64,000 nt of DNA from Streptomyces sp. DSM 110735 (GTDB lineage: Bacteria > Actinomycetota > Actinomycetes > Streptomycetales > Streptomycetaceae), in assembly GCF_016482685.1 (NCBI RefSeq), contig NZ_JACYHF010000017.1, forward strand, positions 62,001 through 126,000. The letters are read 5' to 3'. Position 1 is the stretch's first letter; each line of letters opens with the position of its first letter. Below the pieces are notes generated by a model that did no database searches, was not told where the DNA came from, and saw nothing but the letters and a program-made list of their open reading frames with translations. Shown here in pieces: positions 40,921 through 49,211 of the stretch. Position numbers and translations under genes: made by a program.

Positions 40921-42363
40921 TCAGAGCGTGATCGTCGCGTGGATCATGCGGTGGTCCGAGAGGGACGGGTCGACGACCTCGCAGGCGTAGGTGGCGCCGG
41001 TGGGGCCGAAGAGATAGTCGATCTTGTTGTTGCCGTCGGTGGGGGCACCGTCGTGGGGCGAGCCGGGGGTGGGCTGGCCGCACTCCTGGTGGGAGGCGTA
41101 CAGGCTCGACAGCACGTCGACGGACGCGTGGGTGGTGTTGAGGTCGCCGCCGAGGAAGGGGGTGTAGCCGCGCTCCTGGAGCTTGTCGACGATGCCCTTG
41201 AGGGCGTCGGACTGCTTGCGGCGGGATATGCCGTCGGGGTCGTCACCTGCCTGATTGCCGTCTACGAAGTACGAGCCGCTGCTGAAGTGCGCGTTGCAGT
41301 AGACAGTCCCGGTCTCGGGGACGGTGGCGCACAGGGCGGGACGCTGTTCCTTCTTGTCGGGCGAGGGCAGGGTGTAGCCGCGGTACCAGGTGTTGGTGTC
41401 CTTGACCGCGAGCGCGATGCCGAAGGAGCCCCGGTCCTTGTGGCTGGTGCTGTCGGCGCAGGTCTTCTGGGCCAGGAGACCGGTGTCACTGGTGCCGTCG
41501 GTGGCGACGACCTTGTAGTACGTGGGCGCGAACCGTACGTCCCAGCCGCCGCCGAGCCGGCTCTCCAACTCGAGTTCCAGCGGCTTGACCGCCTTCTCGC
41601 AGATCTCCTGGAAGAAGATCGCCTCGGGGCGGTGGTTCAGGTAACCGTTCACGCCGGAGGCGACGTTGGCGCCGACCGTGTCGCCGTCGACGTACTGCAG
41701 CTTGCACGCCGCGCTCGGGTTGTTGTTCGCGCACACGTTCCACGAGGCGATGTCGTGCCGCCCGGAGGCGGTCACGGACGACTGCGGGGGCATGCCCGTG
41801 TCACCGGCGCCGTCGACCGGCACAAAGGTGAAGCGCTCCCAACTGCCCACCGAGGAGGAACGGGCGCGCAGCAGACCCTGGTCGCCGCCGGTGTAGTTGA
41901 ACTCGGCGGTGACATAGAGCCCGTTGGCGGCGGACTTCAGCGCGAACTGACCCCCGCCCTGCGGGACGACGTAAAAGCGCTCCCAGGAACCGCTGTTGGT
42001 GCCCCGGGCACGCAGCATCCCGCTCTGGGCGCCGCTGGTGTCGACCTCCGAGGTGACGTAGAGACCGTTCTCCTCGTTCCGGAGCGAGACGGTCGTGCCG
42101 TAGCCGACGCCCGAGATGTTGTCGGTGTGCAGGGAGAAGGTCTCCCAGGAGCCGACGGTCGTCGAGCGGGCCCGCAGCTTGCCGTTCTGGTCGCCGGAGT
42201 CGTTGACCTCGGCGGAGACGTACACCCCGTTGACCTTCAGAGCCCAGCGCTGACCGGTGGACGACGGCGGCGCCGAGGCGGCGAGCGCGGACGTGGCGGG
42301 CAGCGCCACCACGCCGGTGAGGGCGGCCAGCACGGTCGCCAGAAGAAGACACAGTCTTCGCAT
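40921..42363 (-). CDS. secreted endonuclease/exonuclease/phosphatase protein with three fascin-like repeats
   Basis: 480 residues. The signal peptide is MRRLCLLLATVLAALTGVVALPATSALA. Three beta-trefoil-like repeats follow (about 40-205), each ending with LRARxTxxGSWExF: GKLRARSTTVGSWETF, GMLRARGTNSGSWERF and GLLRARSSSVGSWERF. From about 215 an EEP nuclease domain has ASWNVCAN, FFQEICE (Mg2+ Glu), GGDLNTTH and SDHRMIHA (catalytic His). It is probably a secreted DNase or phosphodiesterase carrying a fascin/carbohydrate-type binding module. ATG 42363 has AAGGGAA five bases upstream. Confidence 0.9.
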   Translation of the reverse strand: MRRLCLLLATVLAALTGVVALPATSALAASAPPSSTGQRWALKVNGVYVSAEVNDSGDQNGKLRARSTTVGSWETFSLHTDNISGVGYGTTVSLRNEENGLYVTSEVDTSGAQSGMLRARGTNSGSWERFYVVPQGGGQFALKSAANGLYVTAEFNYTGGDQGLLRARSSSVGSWERFTFVPVDGAGDTGMPPQSSVTASGRHDIASWNVCANNNPSAACKLQYVDGDTVGANVASGVNGYLNHRPEAIFFQEICEKAVKPLELELESRLGGGWDVRFAPTYYKVVATDGTSDTGLLAQKTCADSTSHKDRGSFGIALAVKDTNTWYRGYTLPSPDKKEQRPALCATVPETGTVYCNAHFSSGSYFVDGNQAGDDPDGISRRKQSDALKGIVDKLQERGYTPFLGGDLNTTHASVDVLSSLYASHQECGQPTPGSPHDGAPTDGNNKIDYLFGPTGATYACEVVDPSLSDHRMIHATITL

Positions 42364-42455
42364 GATTCCCTTGTCTTGGTGAGTCGTTGACCTAAACGAT
42401 CTTGACGTTAGGGGCAGTACGACTCCTGGACAAGGGTGTTGTGCGCCCGCTCCGC

Positions 42456-44354
42456 TCAGGGTGTGACGATCGCGAAGTCCGGGTCGGGCTCGGTGAGATG
42501 GGACAGCAGCCTGGTCAGCGCCGACGCCTCGCCCGTCAGGGTCACCCCCGGACGGGACGCCAGTTCCGCCGGGGTGAGCGTGCCGAGGAGCAGGGCGCGC
42601 AGTTCGGCTTCCGGGAGGGCGATCTCCGCGTCCGGGGGCGAGGAGGGAAGCGAACGGCCGTGTGTCAGGACGCCGTTGCGCAGACGCATGGTCACCGGGT
42701 CCCCGTCGGTGATGTTCCAGCGCACGGTGATGTCCGCGTCCCACGCGCGCGGTCCGTCGACGCGGATGGCGAGGGTGTCGAAGAGCTGGTCGAGGGTGAG
42801 GACGGCGAGCAGGTCGGGGGCGACCGTGGAGGTGGGGGTGCCGACGGAGCCGTGGCGCAGCTCCAGGGCGCCCATCAGGTAGAAGTTGCGCCAGGTGCCG
42901 TTCTCCGCGCCGTAGCCGAGCTGTTCGAGGGCGTCGGCCTGGAGGGCGCGCGCCTCGGCGTTGGCGGGGTCGGCGAAGACGACGTGGTTGACGACCTCGG
43001 CGACCCAGCGGAAGTCACCGGCGTCGTACGACTCCCGTGCGCGGCGCAGGACTTCACCGGCGCCGCCCATGAACTCGACGTAGCGGCGGGCGGCTTCGAC
43101 GGGCGGGTGCTGCCAGAGGTGGGCGGGGTTGCCGTCGAACCAGCCGAGGTAACGCTGGTACACCGCCTTGGAGTTGTGGCTGGCGGAGCCGTAGTAGCCG
43201 TGGGTGTGCCAGGCGCGTTCCAGGGCGGGGGGCAGCTCCATGCGCTCGGCGATCTCGGGACCGGTGAGTCCCTGGTTGAGCATCCGCAGGGTCTGGTCGT
43301 GGAGGTAGGCGTACAGGTCGCGCTGCTCGGAGAGGTACTCCGTGACCCGCTCGGTGCCCCACACCGGCCAGTGGTGGGAGGCGAAGGCGACCTCGGAGGC
43401 GGGACCGAAGAGGTCGGCCGCCTCGGTGAGGTAGCGGGCCCACACGCGCGGGTCGCGGACCTCGGCGCCGCGCAGGGTCAGGAGGTTGTGCAGGTTGTGG
43501 GTGGCGTTCTCCGCCATGCACAGGGCGGCGCGGTCGGGGAAGTGGATGTTCAGCTCCGCCGGTGCCTCGGTGCCCGGGGTGAGCTGGAAGACCATGCGGA
43601 TGCCGTCGACGACCTCGCTCTGCCCGGTGCGGGTGATGTCGACGGTCGGCGGGATCAGACCGACGGCGCCGGTCGCGGTGGTCTGCCCGAGACCCGCGCC
43701 GATCTGCCCGCGCTCGCCCTTGGGCAGGGCGGCGCCGTACATGTAGGCGGCGCGCCGGTTCATGGCCGTCCCGGCGTAGACGTTCTCGCTGACGGCGTGC
43801 GCGAGGAAGCCCTGCGGGGCGAGCACCGGGACGCCGGACGCGACGTCCTCCTCGGTCAGCACCCCGCGCACGCCGCCGAAGTGGTCGGCGTGGCTGTGGG
43901 TGTAGAGGACGCCGGTGACGGGACGGTCGCCGCGGTGCGCGCGGTAGAGGGCGAGCGCGGCAGCCGCCGTCTCGGCGCACAGCAGCGGGTCGATGACGAG
44001 GACCCCGCGCTCGCCCTCGACGATCGTCATGTTGGACAGGTCGAAGCCGCGCACCTGGTAGATGCCCTCGGTCACCTCGAACAGCCCGTGCTCGGAGCAG
44101 AGCCTGCTCTGCCGCCACAGGCTGGGGTTGGCGGTGGGCGGGCACTCCTGGTCCAGGAAGCCGTAGGCGTCCAGGTCCCACACCGTGCGCCCGTCGGCGT
44201 CCTTGATCAGGTTCTCGGACGCCGTGCCCAGGAAGCCGCGCCGGGCGTCCGCGAGGTCCCGGGTGTCCTCGAACGGCAGTCGGCGCACGACCTCCGCGTT
44301 CGCCTCGGCGATGGCGGGCTCGGCGGGTCCGCTGCCGTCGCTGCTGAGCGCCAT
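42456..44354 (-). CDS. alkyl sulfatase-type metallo-beta-lactamase fold hydrolase
   Basis: 632 residues. The metal motif is LYTHSHADHFGG near residue 140, with further His in NATHNLHN and ASHHWPVWG. The large helical dimerisation part (about 330-500) and the C-terminal SCP2-like domain (about 505-632, LFDTLAIRVDGPRAWD) give the full SdsA1/YjcS alkyl-sulfatase layout. It would cleave primary alkyl sulfates to alcohol plus sulfate with two Zn2+. ATG 44354 is supported by GAGGGAG; the frame upstream (to 44465) runs into the divergent promoter region. There is no signal peptide, unlike the Pseudomonas enzyme. Confidence 0.9.
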   Translation of the reverse strand: MALSSDGSGPAEPAIAEANAEVVRRLPFEDTRDLADARRGFLGTASENLIKDADGRTVWDLDAYGFLDQECPPTANPSLWRQSRLCSEHGLFEVTEGIYQVRGFDLSNMTIVEGERGVLVIDPLLCAETAAAALALYRAHRGDRPVTGVLYTHSHADHFGGVRGVLTEEDVASGVPVLAPQGFLAHAVSENVYAGTAMNRRAAYMYGAALPKGERGQIGAGLGQTTATGAVGLIPPTVDITRTGQSEVVDGIRMVFQLTPGTEAPAELNIHFPDRAALCMAENATHNLHNLLTLRGAEVRDPRVWARYLTEAADLFGPASEVAFASHHWPVWGTERVTEYLSEQRDLYAYLHDQTLRMLNQGLTGPEIAERMELPPALERAWHTHGYYGSASHNSKAVYQRYLGWFDGNPAHLWQHPPVEAARRYVEFMGGAGEVLRRARESYDAGDFRWVAEVVNHVVFADPANAEARALQADALEQLGYGAENGTWRNFYLMGALELRHGSVGTPTSTVAPDLLAVLTLDQLFDTLAIRVDGPRAWDADITVRWNITDGDPVTMRLRNGVLTHGRSLPSSPPDAEIALPEAELRALLLGTLTPAELASRPGVTLTGEASALTRLLSHLTEPDPDFAIVTP

Positions 44355-44572
44355 CTCGTACTCCCTCGGGCTGCGGACCGTACGGCGGTCCGCTCGCGGA
44401 CACGGCCCTGCCAGCCTCGCCCGGCGCGTGCGCGTCCACGAGCGGGCGTACGCCGTACGGGGCATCGCCGGGTACGGACCGCCGCGCGCCCGATCGGACG
44501 CGTACCGCTCGCCGCCCGCGCCGAGCGCGCCGTTGACTGGGTGTCCGAGGGCCGTGCGGGTCGGGAGGCGGT

Positions 44573-45448
44573 ATGGCGTGGAAGGCGCGGCTGGACCGGC
44601 TGCGCGCGGAAGCCGAACGGCGCTTCCCCGTCATCACCGCGCTGACCGGCCGGCTGCTCTCCGCCAACCTGCTGGACGCGGCCACCCGGCTCGCCGCGCA
44701 GGCGTTCCTGGCCGCCGTGCCGCTGCTGTTCGCGTTCGCCGCGTTCGCGCCGGAGGCGGTGCGGGAGCAGTTGCGGGACTCGCTGCGGGCGGTGTTCGGG
44801 CTGTCCGGCGGCTCCAGCAGACAGCTCGACCAGGTGCTGAACGAGTCCACCGACCCCGAGCTGCGGGAGACCAGCGGGATCATCGGGCTGGTGGTGGCGC
44901 TGATCTCCGCGACCAGCTTCAGCCGGGCGATGGCGCGGGTGTGCGAGCGGGCGTGGCGGCTGCCGAAGGCAGGGACGCGGATCGCCGCCTGGCGGTGGGT
45001 GGTGTGGCTGCTGGTCCTGGTGCTGGTGATCCTCTTCCAGGCGCCGGTGCGCGACGGCTTCGGCGCCGGGCTGTGGCTCGGCACCCCGCTGCTCTTCCTG
45101 GTCGGCACGTTCGTCTGGCTGTGGACCCAGCGGCTGCTGCTCGCGGGGCGGGTGCCGTGGCTGGCGCTGCTGCCGGGCGCGCTGCTGGCGTCGGCGGCGT
45201 CGAGCGCGCTCGGTCTGACCGCGCGGATCTACATGCCGCAGGCGCTCAACCGCTCCCTGCGCGAGTACGGCTCCCTCGGGCTTGTGCTGGCCCTGCTGTC
45301 CTGGCTGATCGTGCTCAGCGCGGCGATCACCTTCGCGGTGACGATCGGGGCGGTGCTGGCGCAGGAACCGCCGCTGAACCGCTGGCTGGGGACGGACCGG
45401 CTCAAGGAGGACGCGGCGGAACCGCTCAAGGACGACCGGACGGACTGA
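44573..45448 (+). CDS. YihY/BrkB-family membrane protein
   Basis: 291 residues with about six membrane helices. The N-terminal helix ANLLDAATRLAAQAFLAAVPLLFAFAAF and the central PWLALLPGALLASAASSALGLTARIYMP match the YihY/virulence-factor BrkB (once mis-called RNase BN) family. Function is not established. GGGAGG lies four bases before ATG 44573. The last 23 bases overlap the end of the convergent membrane-protein gene. Confidence 0.88.
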   Translation: MAWKARLDRLRAEAERRFPVITALTGRLLSANLLDAATRLAAQAFLAAVPLLFAFAAFAPEAVREQLRDSLRAVFGLSGGSSRQLDQVLNESTDPELRETSGIIGLVVALISATSFSRAMARVCERAWRLPKAGTRIAAWRWVVWLLVLVLVILFQAPVRDGFGAGLWLGTPLLFLVGTFVWLWTQRLLLAGRVPWLALLPGALLASAASSALGLTARIYMPQALNRSLREYGSLGLVLALLSWLIVLSAAITFAVTIGAVLAQEPPLNRWLGTDRLKEDAAEPLKDDRTD

Positions 45449-46736
45449 CCGCCGCTCCCGCGCCGCCTCCCCCGTCGTCCGGCGCCTCCGCCAGGAAGTC
45501 CACCACCGCCAGCGCGAACAGCAGCGCGAGCGCCAGCCCGACCACCACCCACCCGGTCGGGCGGTCCCAGAAGACGTACGCCGCGACCGCGCCCGCCACC
45601 AGCAGCCACTCGATCCACACCCGGAACCGGTGCGTGAACGGTCCGACCGGACCGGTCCGCATCCCGAACCGGTCCGCCTGACCGCGTACGGCGTGGATGC
45701 CGGTGTGCCACAACTGCCGTGCGCCGCGCGCGTACCGCCCGGGACCGGACAGCCAGGCGGCGAGGGCGACGACCACGCCGAGCGTGATCACCGCCCGTAC
45801 GGCGGTGCGCAGAAAGCGGGTGAGGGTGTCGTAGACCGCCTCGGCGGCGGGCTGGGACACGTCGGCGGGGAGCGCGTCCAGGTAGATCACCCGGAAGACG
45901 GTGAGACCGAGACCGAGCAGCAGGGCGGTGAAGGCGAAGCCGAGCGCGGCGGCGACGAGCGCCCGGCGGCGCCGTACGGCGGTCAGCACGCCCGCGATCA
46001 GCAGGACGGCGGCGAGGACGGGCACCCACAGACCGGCCAGTTCCAGCAGCCGGAAGTACGTCTTGAGCCTGCCCACCTCCTCCGCCTGGAGCACGGTGAA
46101 GCTGGTGTGCACCTCGGGGATCTTGCCCGCGAGACCGAGCCCCGCGCCGACCAGCCGGTCCTTGACCTGCTCGATGACGGGGGCGAGGTCGATCTGCACC
46201 TTGTCGCCCTGGAGCTGGACCGCGCCGCCCCCGCTGCCGGTGAGCGCCTTGTCCACACTGGTGTGGATCTGACGGTTGGCGTTGGTCCAGAACGTGGCGA
46301 ACCGGTCGGAGGCGACGACCTCCCGCGTCTTGTCGTTGACGAAACTGCGCACCGCCCCCTGGAGCGAGCCCCCGATGCCGCCGAGCGCCTTCTCGACGAG
46401 CGGCCGGTCCTTCGGCGCCACCTTCTCCAGCAGCTTCGGGATGTCGAGCTGGTCCATCAGCGCGTCGGTGACCCGGTTCGCCACCGCGTCCTGCACGGCG
46501 GGGTCGTGGGCCAGCGGGGCGACGGTGGCGACGTACCGGTCGGTGTCGTCCGCGAGATCGGCGGTCCAGGCGGCGACGACCCCGAGCGGGGCGAGCAGAC
46601 AGCCCAGCACCACGAGCACGAACGCGACGACGGCCCGCCCGGGATGCCGCCGCGGGCGCCGCCGCCCCTCCAGCGCGTCGACCCGCGCCCGCAGCTCCTC
46701 CCACTCCTCCCGCCCCGACGGCTGCTCCTGCCCCAT
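45426..46736 (-). CDS. conserved actinobacterial membrane protein
   Basis: 436 residues. The N-terminal cytoplasmic part (GREEWEELRARVDALEGRRRPRRHPG) is followed by a membrane helix near 40, a long extracytoplasmic region (about 60-205), a cluster of two helices near 210-255, another near 300, and two near 385-420. ATG 46736 has GGAGGAG seven bases upstream. No enzymatic motif is seen; I do not recognise a characterised family. The convergent YihY-like gene overlaps its end. Confidence 0.78.
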   Translation of the reverse strand: MGQEQPSGREEWEELRARVDALEGRRRPRRHPGRAVVAFVLVVLGCLLAPLGVVAAWTADLADDTDRYVATVAPLAHDPAVQDAVANRVTDALMDQLDIPKLLEKVAPKDRPLVEKALGGIGGSLQGAVRSFVNDKTREVVASDRFATFWTNANRQIHTSVDKALTGSGGGAVQLQGDKVQIDLAPVIEQVKDRLVGAGLGLAGKIPEVHTSFTVLQAEEVGRLKTYFRLLELAGLWVPVLAAVLLIAGVLTAVRRRRALVAAALGFAFTALLLGLGLTVFRVIYLDALPADVSQPAAEAVYDTLTRFLRTAVRAVITLGVVVALAAWLSGPGRYARGARQLWHTGIHAVRGQADRFGMRTGPVGPFTHRFRVWIEWLLVAGAVAAYVFWDRPTGWVVVGLALALLFALAVVDFLAEAPDDGGGGAGAAVSPSGRP

Positions 46737-47054
46737 GCCCGCACTCCTCCGTTCCGGCGCCGCGCCGACTCCGCTCCGACTCCCTCGCGGCCCGGCCGGA
46801 CGGGCACCTGTGAGCAGCAGATCCCGGGCGGGAGGCGCGCGCCAGCGACGGTGGGCTGTTCGGCGGTAGCGCGGGACCGGGGCGGGGACGGGACAGCGGG
46901 CGGCGGCGCCGATCAGGTACGCGGCACCGCGGGGGCGGAGCTCGCTGACCCGTTCGGGTGGAGCGGGCGCACGGGTGTCCCACACGGCGTGCGGGATGGG
47001 GAGTGCGCCCCTTGACTGGGAGCGGTGATCGTCGGCGAGGTACGGAGGCGGGAC
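46737..47054. other. divergent intergenic region
   Basis: About 320 bp between the membrane-protein gene (- strand) and the lipoprotein gene (+ strand). It is very G+C-rich and holds no gene I can support. TTGACT at about 47012 is a possible -35 for the lipoprotein gene, but no convincing -10 follows. Confidence 0.5.
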
Positions 47055-47540
47055 ATGGCGGGGTACTGGATAAGAGGCACGGCCGGAGCAGTGCTCGCGG
47101 TGGCGCTGGGGCTGGCGTCCGCCGGGTGCTCGGACGGGTCGAGCAGTCCGTCGGACAGCGCGAGCAGGGCGGCTTCGGCGGCGTCCTCCCTCGCCTCCCG
47201 GGCGTCCGACTCGCTGGCGTCGGCCACGGCGGAAGCCAAGCGGAAGCTGGACCAGGTCAAGGGCGGGGTGAACGCCAAGAGCGACGTGAGCCTGGGCGGG
47301 ATCACCACCGACTCCGACGGCAGGGCCAACGTCGCGGTGACCGCGAACAACACCACCGACTCCCGCAAGTCCTTCGTCGCGCAGGTCAACTTCGACGACA
47401 AGAACGGCAACCTGCTGGACACCGTCGTCGTGACCATCGACAACGTCAGCGCGGGCTCCCACCGTCAGGCCACCGCCCGCAGCCACCGCAAGCTGACCGG
47501 CGACATCCACGCGACCGTGGCGACGGCGCTGCGCCACTGA
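47055..47540 (+). CDS. FxLYD-like lipoprotein
   Basis: 161 residues. The signal peptide MAGYWIRGTAGAVLAVALGLASAGC ends in a lipobox (SAGC). A Ser/Ala-rich linker leads to a C-terminal domain DVSLGGITTDSDGRANVAVTANNTTDSRKSFVAQVNFDDKNGNLLDTVVVTI that has the FxLYD/immunoglobulin-like pattern for cell-surface proteins. ATG 47055 follows GGAGGCGGG. The role is unknown; it is a monocistronic gene. Confidence 0.82.
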   Translation: MAGYWIRGTAGAVLAVALGLASAGCSDGSSSPSDSASRAASAASSLASRASDSLASATAEAKRKLDQVKGGVNAKSDVSLGGITTDSDGRANVAVTANNTTDSRKSFVAQVNFDDKNGNLLDTVVVTIDNVSAGSHRQATARSHRKLTGDIHATVATALRH

Positions 47541-47567
47541 GGCCGGGCACGACGGAGCGCCCGCGGC

Positions 47568-48578
47568 TCAGCCGCCCGCCCCCTCCGCCCCGCGCTCGCG
47601 CAGCCACTCCAGCACCCGCCCCGCGTGCTCGCCGGGCGGGAAGACCGGGTAGAAGACGTGCTCGACCACCCCGGCGCGGACGATCAGCGTGAGCCGCTTG
47701 TACAGCCGCGCCCCCGACGTCTCGAAGGTCGGCAGGTCCAGCGCCCCGGCGAGCGCGAACCCGGGGTCGGAGAGCATCGGGAACGGCAGCCGGAGCCGCT
47801 CCACGACCTCGCGCTGATAGCCGGTGTCCTGGCTGGACAGCCCGTACACCCGCGCCGCGCCCGCCGCCCGCAGGTCCTCGAAGTGGTCCCGGAAACCGCA
47901 CGACTCCACCGTGCAGCCCCGGGCGCCCGGGATGGCGTTCCAGCCCTCGGGGAGATCCGTGCCGGGGCGGCCGGTGAGGGGGTAGACGTAGATCACCGCA
48001 CGGCCGGGTCCGAGACCGTCGAGCCGGACCGTGCCGCCCGCCGTGTCCGCCAGGGTGAGCGACGGCATCCGGGTGCCGGGGAGGTGATCGGCGGCGCCGT
48101 CGTCCGGGGGGACGGGCAGACCGGCGGGCAGGGTGAGGTGGTCGTCGTGCATCGCCTGGGTCTCCTTCGGCGGGGTGTGTACGGGCGTCGGCAGGGGGCT
48201 AGCCGCCGCTTCGAGACGTGCCAGCAGCACCGCCCTCCTCGCCGTCAACTCCTCGATGCGCACAGCCAGTTCGTCTGCCGCGTCGCGGTAGCCCGCCAGT
48301 GACGCCGGGCAGTCCGCGTGGCTCCGGCCCGCCGTCAGGCAGTCGAGGAAGGGGCGGGTGCGCTCGGCGGGGATGCCGAGGCGTCTCAGCGCCCGGATCT
48401 CCTGGACCAGGCGCAGGTCTGCCGCGTCGTAGCTGCGGTAGCCGTTCGGGCGGCGGGACGGGGTGATCAGTCCGAGGGACTCGTAGTAGCGGACCGCCTT
48501 GACCGTGGTCCCGGCTCGCCGGGCCAGCTCCCCGATCCGCATCCCGGCCACCTCGTCCTCGTTCCCCGCACCGCTCAT
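47568..48578 (-). CDS. MerR regulator - peroxiredoxin fusion
   Basis: 336 residues. Residues 13-130 are a MerR regulator (MRIGELARRAGTTVKAVRYYESLGLI, then CPASL and a coiled helix). After a Pro-rich linker, about 165-330 is a thioredoxin-fold peroxiredoxin of the BCP/AhpC type with the Cys pair in GARGCTVESCGFRD. Peroxidase and DNA-binding parts in one chain suggest redox-controlled transcription. ATG 48578 lies only a few bases after the expected transcription start (leaderless translation); ATG 48542 with GAGGTGG upstream is the alternative. Inside, AAGGAG (48162-48167) precedes an in-frame ATG (48152) that would give the peroxiredoxin alone (194 residues). Confidence 0.85.
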   Translation of the reverse strand: MSGAGNEDEVAGMRIGELARRAGTTVKAVRYYESLGLITPSRRPNGYRSYDAADLRLVQEIRALRRLGIPAERTRPFLDCLTAGRSHADCPASLAGYRDAADELAVRIEELTARRAVLLARLEAAASPLPTPVHTPPKETQAMHDDHLTLPAGLPVPPDDGAADHLPGTRMPSLTLADTAGGTVRLDGLGPGRAVIYVYPLTGRPGTDLPEGWNAIPGARGCTVESCGFRDHFEDLRAAGAARVYGLSSQDTGYQREVVERLRLPFPMLSDPGFALAGALDLPTFETSGARLYKRLTLIVRAGVVEHVFYPVFPPGEHAGRVLEWLRERGAEGAGG

Positions 48579-48587
48579 GTCACGGCA

Positions 48588-48618
48588 CGCTAAACCCTGC
48601 CCCCGGGGGCAGGGTCAA
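48588..48618 (-). promoter_or_regulatory. MerR-type promoter with perfect palindromic operator
   Basis: On the - strand TTGACC (48618-48613) and TTAGCG (48593-48588) are 19 bp apart. The spacer is covered by a perfect 22-bp palindrome, 48594-48615, of half-site ACCCTGCCCCC. It matches the arrangement before the quinone-reductase gene (14286-14316). The MerR-peroxiredoxin gene begins ten bases after the -10, so its mRNA may be leaderless and autoregulated. Confidence 0.8.
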
Positions 48619-48872
48619 GGGCGCCCAGGGGGCGTAAGGCGGGACGCCCGTACGGGGCGGTCCGCGCGCCCCGTACGGAGGTGTCCGCGATCTCGGTCAT
48701 CATGGAAAGGCCGCGTCACCGGCTCCGGCCGGCCGACGCGGGCGTCACCCGACCAGTGACGCACCTCGGCCGGTGTGCGTGGCACCGGACCCGCCCCGGG
48801 TCCGTCCTCCATACCGTGGGTTTCCATCCGCCCTCGGCCACCGGCCGGTCCATCCAGTTCACCAGGGGAGAC

Positions 48873-49169
48873 ATGCAGGAGACGCGACCGGACACGGGAC
48901 CGGCGACGCCGGGTACGGCGGCGGGCATCGACCTGCGCGACCTCACCCCCACGCTGAGCCTGCTCATCATCAGCCTCGTCGTCGCCGCCGTCGGGGTGTA
49001 CGAGCTGTGCGGCTTCGGGCTGCACAGCCTCGACCGCCGCCCGCATCTGTTCAGCGACGGGCTCGCGACCGGCGGCGTGATCGTCGCGGCGGTCGCGGCG
49101 GGAGCGGCGGCGGGCAACCTCGCCTGGACGCTCGCGACGTCCCGCAGGGACACTCCCGGCGGCGACTGA
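48873..49169 (+). CDS. small two-helix membrane protein
   Basis: 98 residues. A short polar N terminus MQETRPDTGPATPG leads to membrane helices at about 25-45 (LTPTLSLLIISLVVAAVGVYEL) and 62-82 (GVIVAAVAAGAAAGNLAW), with a charged end. AGGGGAG lies close to ATG 48873. No family recognised. It is divergent from the MerR-peroxiredoxin gene and convergent with the histidine kinase. Confidence 0.65.
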   Translation: MQETRPDTGPATPGTAAGIDLRDLTPTLSLLIISLVVAAVGVYELCGFGLHSLDRRPHLFSDGLATGGVIVAAVAAGAAAGNLAWTLATSRRDTPGGD

Positions 49170-49211
49170 CCGGGACCGGGGCACGGGCCGACCCAGCGGG
49201 TCAGCCCGGGG

